From contig NW_022098063.1 in assembly GCF_002288925.2 (NCBI RefSeq), positions 4,110,380 to 4,174,379 of the forward strand: a DNA stretch of 64,000 nucleotides. Direction: 5' to 3'. Source of the stretch: Delphinapterus leucas. Lineage: Eukaryota; Chordata; Mammalia; Artiodactyla; Monodontidae. This document shows, one piece after another, positions 56,295-64,000 of this stretch. The position numbers were made by a program, and so were the translations under genes. Positions within the stretch are counted from its first letter, which is position 1; each line of letters opens with the position of its first letter. Below the pieces are notes generated by a model that saw only the letters and a list, made by a program, of their open reading frames with translations, made no database searches and was not told the origin of the DNA.

Positions 56295-57797
56295 AAATGA
56301 GTACAGATCTTTGCATACTTTCCTAGAGCAAGGGAGGCAGAGTATGGACATTAAGATATCTTTTGTTTAAGATTAGTTAGCTGACAGTTTCAGATCCAAA
56401 CCTCTGGCCTCAGCCTAGCTTATTTATATCTGTGATGCTGACAGAAGCTCAAATCCTGTCTTCAACAAACAAGTGTCAAAGTGGACATTGCATAGTAAGC
56501 TTCTTGAACACTCCCATTGCTCTTTAAATATCTCCTCTTCGTGGCACTTGTCACCTGGTGCCTCATCTGGTTACTTGGAGAGATTTATTGCATAAGCACT
56601 CAGCTCATCTGACGTTGAACAAGGTGATTTAGGCAGGAAATAGAGCCTGTAGTACTTAAGGGGATTACATTCTAGTTGCAGAAGTCATTCAAGGGAAGGA
56701 TACCCTAGGAAGGCACTGGCAATCCTGTCTTCATGTAAGAGTAAGGAAAGGTTCGGGGGTTGACTGAAGGACAAGCTGGGACAGAGAGCTGGGTGAAATC
56801 CATTTTCCAGAGGAGGGGCCCATCTCTTGACTGGGTGGTGCAGGTGGGCCATGGTTGGGCTCCAGGGAGACATGGTCTTTCCACGGAGAAAGCCCAGGCA
56901 GGTGTACATCCCTGAAAGAGGATAACAGAAAAGACTTGGTGGGAAGTCAGGATTTTAATCCCCCTCCTCTGCTTTTCTGGCGACCTGTCACCAAGACTCA
57001 TGTCATACTGCTTTCTTTGGTTTTATTAGACACTCCTACATGTAATAGAAGCCAAATAATTCCCCATGGTATACATCATAAAGAAGATATTCCCTAAGTA
57101 GAGCTGGAAAGGGTCACAATTTAAACTCCCTCCTGAAAATATCAATGAGTTTACCCCTCACCTCCACCTGCCTCCCAGGCCTGGCATGAGATAAGTAAGG
57201 ATTATTGGGGTCTTCAGTTGTCCAGAGGATACGCTTTGCATTCAGCAAACTACGGAAATTGCGTTACAAACCATGAAAAGGCACAGAAAGGGGAAATCAG
57301 CTGCCAGCTGCTCTCCAGCTAAATTGCTTATTTGAGAGGGTGGAAGATGCTTTCTACTCCGTGCTGGCTCACCTGTGGTTACGCAAACACCTGGCATATT
57401 CTTAATCCACATCCATCATTTTTGGCCTCTCCTTAGTCATTTCTTAGGTGTGGAGAGATGGCCTCTGCATTTCCAATTCCATGACTCAGTAAAGAAAACT
57501 GAAAGCTTGGTGTGATGTAATAACAGACGTTCACACCGGTGACCTTGATTAACCCAGAAAGGATTCAGTTACACTTACTGCTCTCTGCTCAGAGGGCAGG
57601 GAACTTTATCATCTACTTTTGAAGGCTTGCCATCAAAAAAAATTGCTGAAAGTAATATTTTTTTGTGATTGAAGGGTTAGTTTCAATTTTCTGAAAAATT
57701 GACCCCCATGGTGCACTCCCTTCTTGATTTGAGTTGGGAAATAAGGTACCACTGTACTTTCATAATGTGCTGCGACTCCCAAAGGTACAGGTGATTT
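56295..57797. other. Unique non-coding DNA
   Basis: No repeat family recognised. Open frames at 56,705-57,001 (minus) and 56,855-57,097 (plus) show no domain. Confidence 0.4.
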
Positions 57798-57814
57798 CTC
57801 ATTGGCTTCATTTT

Positions 57815-58022
57815 TTTTTTTTTTTTTTTTTTCTGTATGCGGGCCTCTCACTGTTGTGGCCTCTCCTGCTGTGGAGCACAGGCTCCGGACGCACAGGCTC
57901 AGCGGCCATGGCTCACGGGACCAGCCGCTCCTCGGCACGTGGGATCCTCCCGGACCAGGGCACGAACCCGCGTCCTCTGCATCGGCAGGCGGACTCTCAA
58001 CCACTGCGCCACCAGGGAAGCC
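57815..58022 (-). mobile_element. CHR-type tRNA-derived SINE
   Basis: A 20+ T run, then 'ctgtatgcgggcctctcact', ending 'ccaccagggaagccc'. Perfect 17 bp target-site duplication 'ctcattggcttcatttt' at 57,798-57,814 and 58,023-58,039. Confidence 0.95.
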
Positions 58023-58079
58023 CTCATTGGCTTCATTTTGAGTTGGAGGGTTCTTGATGACATACAGTCATTCTTTAAA

Positions 58080-59095
58080 AAATAAACTTTTTTTGATGGA
58101 ATAATGTTAGATTTACAGAAAAGTTGTGTAAGTAGTACAGAGTTTTCCTATGCCTCATCCTCCAGTTTCCCCTGTTGTTAACATCTTACATAACCACCAC
58201 ACATTTGTTGCAACTGAGAAACAAACCTTGGTACATTGTATTAACTAAACTCCAGACTTTATTTGAATTTCACCACCTTTTGGATTAATGTCCTCTTTCT
58301 CTTCCAGATTCCAGTTCAGGTAACCACATTACATTTAATTGTCATATCTCCTCAGTCTCTTCTTGTCTGCGACAGTTTCCTCATCTTTCCTTGTTTTTTG
58401 TGACTTTGACAGTCTTGAGGAGTACTTGGCAAGGTATCCCATAGAATGGGTTTGTCTTTTGTTTTTCACATGATTATAAGTTTCTGGAAAGGATACCAAA
58501 GAGTTAAAGTGCTCTTCTTGTCACATGATATCAGGGGTACATGATACCACCTGACATCTCTGGTGATAATTAAACCTTTTTGCTTGGCCAAGGTGGTGTC
58601 TGCCAGGTTTCTCCACTGTATGGTCACTACTTATCCCTTCCCCTACTATGTCTAGCCTTAGGAACTGAGTCTAGCCTACCCTTGGGAAGGATGGGGTTAG
58701 GCTCTACCTCCTGGAGGGAGAGTATCTACTTGTATTATTTGGAACTCTTGCATAAGAAAGATTTCATACAGCCATTTTAATGAGATATTTTAATAAATAT
58801 GTATGCCAGACTCCCAGATTCAGCAAATGTTAACATTTTGCCAAATATGCTTCAGATCTTTATTTTAAATAGATTTAAAAAAATTGTTACAGATATGGTT
58901 GAAGTCTCCTTTGCATTTCTTCGTTAGCCCATTCTTCCTCCTCCTTCCCTTCAGGTAACAATTAACCATGTTTTTACATATATGTGTGTATCCATAAAAG
59001 GATTTTCCATATTTATGTTTCATTGTGCAACTTGCTTTCTTCATTCAGCTTTATGTTTCTGAGGTCTGTCCAGGTTGAAGCAGGCATATGGGAAG
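58080..59095 (-). repeat. Old LINE-1 3' region
   Basis: The order of 'tgttagatttacagaaaagt', 'cccctgttgttaacatctta', 'gattccagttcaggtaacca' and 'aaagtgctcttcttgtcaca', then 'cagcaaatgttaacattttg' and 'gcccattcttcctcctcctt', follows the complement of an old LINE-1 3' end, perhaps two overlapping old copies. Confidence 0.6.
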
Positions 59096-59555
59096 GCATC
59101 TTAATCTTAACCAGTAATTTGTCTCCAAATCACTTTATAAATTAGATTATTTGTGGAAAAGTTTCCTGCAGACTGTTAATCCTCCCCATGGTGTGTGAAT
59201 TTGTGGAAGGTGAAAGATACCTCCTAACCTTGGTCTTAGAAGCTGGGCCAGGGCTGGGGTGGCTTCCAGAAAGGTGAGAGGGAAAACAGGAGCTAATTAC
59301 TCTTTTTGATGTTTCCTACATTCTCTTTCTACTGGCTGTCCCTCTCCTTATTCTTTCTATCTGGCTACCCCTTTCTCCAACATCTGTCTCCTGACTTCCC
59401 ACCTTCCCACCTTCCCCAGTTTAGGTGAGTCTTCAGACCAAGTACCTGATAATCAGTGAGGATGACTGGAGGTGGCCCCATCAGCCCTCTAGAGACAGTG
59501 CAAGGCACTATAGGACTGAAGGTAATTGGGTTTCAACACCTGAGCTCCAAACTCA
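59096..59555. other. Unique non-coding DNA
   Basis: No repeat recognised, apart from a pyrimidine-rich stretch at 59,320-59,425. Confidence 0.35.
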
Positions 59556-59559
59556 AATG

Positions 59560-60870
59560 TCTTATGACTCAAACTCGATATGTTTCAAACTAACCTTTTC
59601 CCACAAGCTGTTCTTCCACCAGCGTTCCTAACTTCAGTAGCCATCCACTTGCCAAAGTCAGAAACCTGGGAGTTGTTCTTGACTCCTACCTTTCTCTCTC
59701 CCACTAACTCATGCCCGAAGTCCTATTATTCTTATTTCCTAAAGAACTTAATTCTTCTATTTCTCTCTAGCTCCATGCCACCACTCTCATCCAAGTTATA
59801 TTAACTCACACCCAAATTACTGCAGCACGTGCTCAGCTGGACTCCCTGCCCCCAGTCTTGCCCCCTCCAGTCTCTCTTCCTTCCACTCTGCAGGCTAGAT
59901 AAATCAAGTCATATTACTCCCCCAGCTCAGTCTTCCCCATTGGCCGTAGGACAAAATCTGAGCTTCTAACAAGATTTACAAAACCCCCAAAGCTCTTTTT
60001 TGCTTATGCCTCTAGTCTCACTTCCTACCCTCTTTGCCTCAAACTTTATTGACCAGTCGTAACCAGTTTCTTTCACTTTCCCAAATGCACTGTGCTCCCC
60101 GAACTCTGAGGCCTTCACACATGCTCTTCTCTCTTCCAAGGATATGCCCTAATCCGACTTTAGTCAGCTTTCAGTTTGTAGCTGAAATACTCCTTTCTGT
60201 GCAACAAGAACCCTGGCAAAGACTTTCTTCTTGACCAAACTTTAGACAGCCTCCTCTGAGCCCTTTTTTTGACTAGACCTTGTCCTTGGGTCCTGTCCTT
60301 AGCCTGCTGAGGCCAGTTTTCGCAAGAATCCTGCTAAGACAGTTTAGTGAGAATCCCCCCTTCCTTGATGTCTGACCACCTTTGATATCTCATCAAGTTC
60401 CTCATCCCCCGCCCTTGATGTCTAAGTCCCTGGCCTGCCTTTAGTAAAAATCCTGTTAGGCCAATTTAGCAAGAATCCCTAACCCTTGAAGTGTCCTCTT
60501 AGTAATTTTCCATCCACTGACCCCCCTCACTCTGCTTGTTGGCTGTGAACCCCTATCTGTCTATACTGGCTTTGGAATTGAGCTCAGTTTTTCCCCTACT
60601 GCAGTAGTTACCGAATAAAATCTGCCTTTACTACCTTTAACTGGTGTCTGGCTTTATTTCTTTTTAGCAAGACCCCTAGACTATGTTAGGGTTCCTATCA
60701 TACCCCTCTTCTACTTCCCCTATCATGATTCTCATTATACTTGATTGTGACTTCTTCTGTAGTTGTGTTTTTTAACCTTAAGTGTCCTGAGAGCGAGGAT
60801 TAGGTCTTGTTCACCATCGTATCCCCAGCACGGCCCAAGACTTGGCATGTGTAGGACACGATCATTGTGG
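59560..60870 (+). repeat. LINE-2 3' region split by an LTR
   Basis: The left part has 'ccgaagtcctattatt', 'ggactccctgcccccagtct', 'ttccccattggccgtaggac', 'caaaatctgagcttctaaca' and 'cacacatgctcttctctctt'. The right part, after about 60,670, has 'tgtcctgagagcgaggatta', 'ggtcttgttcaccatcgtat' and 'ccccagcacggcccaagact'. Together they follow the L2 3' end in order. Confidence 0.7.
60270..60669 (+). mobile_element. ERV solo-LTR-like element inside LINE-2
   Basis: About 400 bp that starts TGACTAGACC and ends TTTTTAGCA. It has internal tandem-like pieces ('aagaatcctgctaagacagt', 'aaaatcctgttaggccaatt') and an AATAAA at 60,614-60,619 followed by a pyrimidine-rich end. This is the layout of a class I LTR in plus orientation. 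Boundaries are uncertain; no clear 4-6 bp target duplication was found. Confidence 0.55.
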
Positions 60871-61850
60871 AATAACGGAATGAATTTTCAGAGTTGCTCA
60901 CTTGCTCGTATGGAGCGTTCCTCCGTTACAGGCAGTTTCAGGTAGTGTGATACGTTCCGGAGGTCGTGTGGTGGGCCCTCGCCATAGATGGAATGAATCT
61001 GTATCTACTCCTGTACTGTTAGGCAACTCCTTCCTGGGTCTGGTGTGCCCTGGAGCAGAAACACTGAGCTGACCTTCTCTAGCAATGTCTCCAAGTGGAA
61101 CTGGCAGCTGCCTAATTCATTCACTCAGGCAGACTCTCTCATCACAGGTGCCTAAAACCCATGATTGTACGTTCTATGTTTGTTTACCCATCTTTCTATT
61201 TTCTGCCTACCACAAAAATAGACTAGACCTAAGTTAATCAAATTTAATGCTCAGGCACAAAAGATGATTATGTTCTTTGTTCAATGTAACCATTCCTCAT
61301 TTTACATCTGTCTCTCTGCTTATTTATTTCATTGATGCTTGGAAGTAATTGGTTTTGATACATTTTGGCTCACTGATAAAGAGTGTCAGACACATCTTAA
61401 GTTTGACTGGGGGCTCTCTGCTATCTTGAAACAGACGTGGCTGATAATTTTCAAACAGAAATATCTTCATTTTCTAATCTATTTTAATAAAGCTTGGAAT
61501 GTGGGCAAACGAGATGGTGATTACATTAGGTAAAAATTATCTTTTGTCAAGCAAATAGGTTAAAAGCAAAAGACTATCATTAATACTGATATGAAGAGAC
61601 CAGAGGGACCACCTGTGGCTTCTTCCCAGACCACCAGTACTGCCCTCCGAAGGGGGGAAGGTCTCATTGAAACTCCTGTGACTCATGAGGCTGTGTCACA
61701 GTTTTGAAGGTTCATGGAAAAGGGAATTCTGTAACCTACCTGGCAAACCCTTCTAGGTGTTAGAAATGCTGACTCTAGGAAACCTGAGTCTATGGATTTT
61801 TCGCTTAAATTCTTCATACTGCAGGTAAAACCTAATTCTGTTTATCTTTT
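60871..61850. other. Unique non-coding DNA
   Basis: No repeat or coding homology recognised. Confidence 0.4.
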
Positions 61851-61854
61851 TGCA

Positions 61855-61985
61855 GCGTAGGAGGAAACAGAAGCTTAAAGATGGTAAATTACTTGCCCAT
61901 AATCTTACTTGTAAGTGGTAGACTTAGATTTGAACCTAGGCCCGACTCTACAGCAGCCCCTCTTTTGTTCTTAGCCATTGTACTG
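61855..61985 (-). repeat. MIR SINE
   Basis: The order of 'ggaggaaacagaagcttaaa', 'aattacttgcccataatctt', 'gtaagtggtagacttagatt' and 'gaacctaggcccgactctac' is a complementary MIR. Confidence 0.7.
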
Positions 61986-62324
61986 CCTTGCGCAGTTAAT
62001 GAGATGTTTCAGTAAACAAGGTCATTCAGTTCCTTAGCTAGCTTGGATTAAAGATAGTGCCTACTGTCGGCCATAAACCTGTGCGACTCCAGCTCTATGT
62101 CCAGGGCTCAGGTGATTGTGAGGCACCTCACAGGCTCCCTTTGGAAACAGTGGAGATGGATGTAGAAAACTGCAGTGCCGCATGGCCCGGTGTGGTTTGG
62201 GAACAAGCCGCAAAGCTCTGGCATTGAGCATCCCAGGCCTTTGGTGCAGTTTTACGCTTCATGTTACTCCATAAATTTAGCTCTGACGTTTGAAGAGTGG
62301 TAAAGGCTAATCTGAGTTTGAGAC

Positions 62325-62470
62325 TAGTAACTCTGTCTCAGATCCCTTGTTTGTAGATTAGGATAATATAGTTCTAGTAGGATCAATGCCATATTACATG
62401 TGAAGAGGTTAGAAAATTCTGGGCCTAGAGAATAGTAAGCTCTCAATAAAGCTTAGGTATGAAAAATATA
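62325..62470 (+). repeat. MIR fragment
   Basis: The blocks 'tttgtagattaggataatat' and 'gaatagtaagctctcaataa' follow the 3' half of MIR. Confidence 0.55.
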
Positions 62471-64000
62471 TTTAAACAGTTGCTATTATTTTTGTTATTG
62501 TAACACCATGAGAACAAAGTGTTGAAACACAGCCATAGCCAATTAAGCAGTGACTAGGCCCTCTGTACTGAGGTTCCTGACTGGCCAGTGACTAAGCCAG
62601 TCAAAGACGGTGACGCCAGCAGCTGGTGCTACAACACAGGTGCTTACACAGGTGCTTACACAGGTGACCAGACACCTTGAGAGTTCTGTGCACTCAGCAT
62701 AGCTCTTCCCAGAATTACATTACACTCTGAGAAAACGTTAGTGTTTACTAACAAAATATTATTGCATTTAACTCTTGTCCCCAAAGCCTTACTTTGCAGT
62801 ACTCCTGTTTATTTACTCTTGGGTTTCTCTTTTTAATTTCAGCCCAAGATTGTTTTCATAAGTCTTATATTTATTCTACACATTTTTAACCATCCTTTCT
62901 ACTGAACTCTTATTTTTGCATTCTTCTTACTGAATTCGTCTTCCTTTTCTCTCTTCATTTGTGTAGTTTTATTTGTTTCATGCTCCCTTTGACGTTTCAT
63001 CTTTCATAAACAGTTCTTACATATAGTTCATCTGTTTTTTTTACACTTCTTAAAACTTAAAACCTTTGTTTAAGGACCTAAATGCTCAAACTGCACAGGA
63101 TTATTTTCCCGCTGTAAGACACCTAGAAATGCATAGAATTCTTATAAGCACTTGTCCAGCCTTTATTAGCTTCAAAATACTGAACATCTGTTTAAAAGTT
63201 ATAATTGTAGAAACTCTATGTTTTACTTTAAAACATGTAACAAACAAAGTTCAGAAATGCATAACATGATTATGAAGTGTCCCCTGACATTGTTAGCAGT
63301 TCTTTAATTAACAGACGTGGCCTTACGAGCTCACTAGATACTTGCACATTCATTAGCTGGAGGGGTCCCATGAGGACCTGTTTCAGAGGAGTTAGGAGGA
63401 TGCATGTCTGCGTCCTCCATTGTCACCTTAGCCCACAGGTAAAGCTGATGGGGTTCCCCTTCCGCCTTATACACAGACACAAACACGCCCACATGCCTTG
63501 GGCTATCCTGAAACTTTCTCCTTGAAGACCACACTAGATGTTCATCTTGATCAGATTTTACCTCCCCGTAAAGGAAAGGAGGGAGACTATGTCACACGAA
63601 TGTACCCACACCCGTGTCCTCAGCGCTCCCCACCCCCCCGCCAACACCGACAGCCCTGTATTTGTGAATGAGTGTATGTGCATGGACCGAGTGGGGTAGA
63701 AAATACCTAAAGGGAGTTTGTTAGGAAGAGAAACCACACGTTTCAGTTCTTCCTAACATTCTAGCTGCTGACGAATGTGAGGCCACTGTCATTCATGTCC
63801 CTATCTTTCTCTAAGCAAAAACCCTGTCATAAAAATGACAGTGTGACCGTGCAGCTGGACTCACGCAAATATAAAGAGGTTATTGAGAGGTCAGGGCCCT
63901 AATTTAGGAAGATTTAATGGGACCTGCTCATAGGACCTTCTGGGCACCTTGCTAGCGCATGCACACTCATCATGTACATCTGCCCGGGGCCAGCTGCCCA
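62471..64000. other. Unique non-coding DNA
   Basis: A short tandem duplication 'ggtgcttacaca' at 62,639-62,662. The rest shows no recognised repeat or gene. Confidence 0.4.

Overview
This is mammalian nuclear DNA, almost certainly from a cetacean (whale or dolphin). The strongest evidence is a set of nearly identical ~210 bp tRNA-derived SINEs of the CHR type, at 1.5, 2.2, 32.0, 32.9, 39.7 and 57.8 kb. They occur with longer or older relatives at 4.0, 15.5, 48.8, 49.6 and 52.0 kb and with the young LINE-1 3' ends typical of cetartiodactyls. The assignment rests on remembered repeat consensus sequences and was not tested by a database search.

No intact protein-coding gene could be supported. 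There are no long open frames with recognisable host domains, no RNA genes and no bacterial-type features. The only recognisable host-gene sequence is a disabled retrocopy of adenylate kinase 3 (AK3) on the minus strand at 50.07-50.75 kb, with frameshift and stop-codon damage and a CpG-rich 5' flank. The window therefore looks intergenic or intronic.

Layout. 0-8 kb: unique DNA with a MER20 broken by a SINE, an antisense ERV LTR, a MIR broken by two LINE-1 insertions, and another LINE-1 3' end. 8-13 kb: mostly unique, with old L1/L2 remnants. 13.0-19.3 kb: a 420 bp CA-rich tandem array, then one long minus-strand LINE-1 (most of ORF2) carrying a full-length dead mariner, a second truncated mariner and a SINE. 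19.3-31.5 kb: mostly unique DNA with an ERVL (MLT2-like) LTR, MER5A, MIRs, a second antisense LTR and a TG/CG alternating tract. 31.8-33.2 kb: a LINE-1 hosting two SINEs. 36.4-37.5 kb: two young LINE-1 3' ends in opposite orientation, forming a 214 bp inverted repeat. 38-40 kb: a further LINE-1 end, an AT-rich satellite-like tract, a SINE and a pyrimidine tract. 40-48.8 kb: repeat-poor unique DNA. 48.8-52.4 kb: the AK3 retrocopy and three SINEs. 52.4-64 kb: unique DNA with MIR, a nested MER20, a SINE, old L1, and an L2 split by an ERV LTR.

Most of the readable history is nesting. Target-site duplications let insertion order be read at many places: MIR before L1, MER20 before CHR SINE, L1 before mariner, and L1 before CHR SINE. 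I did not find an undescribed biological system. The most unusual structures are the LINE-1 inverted repeat at 36.4-37.0 kb, the two mariner insertions inside one LINE-1, and the twice-interrupted MIR.
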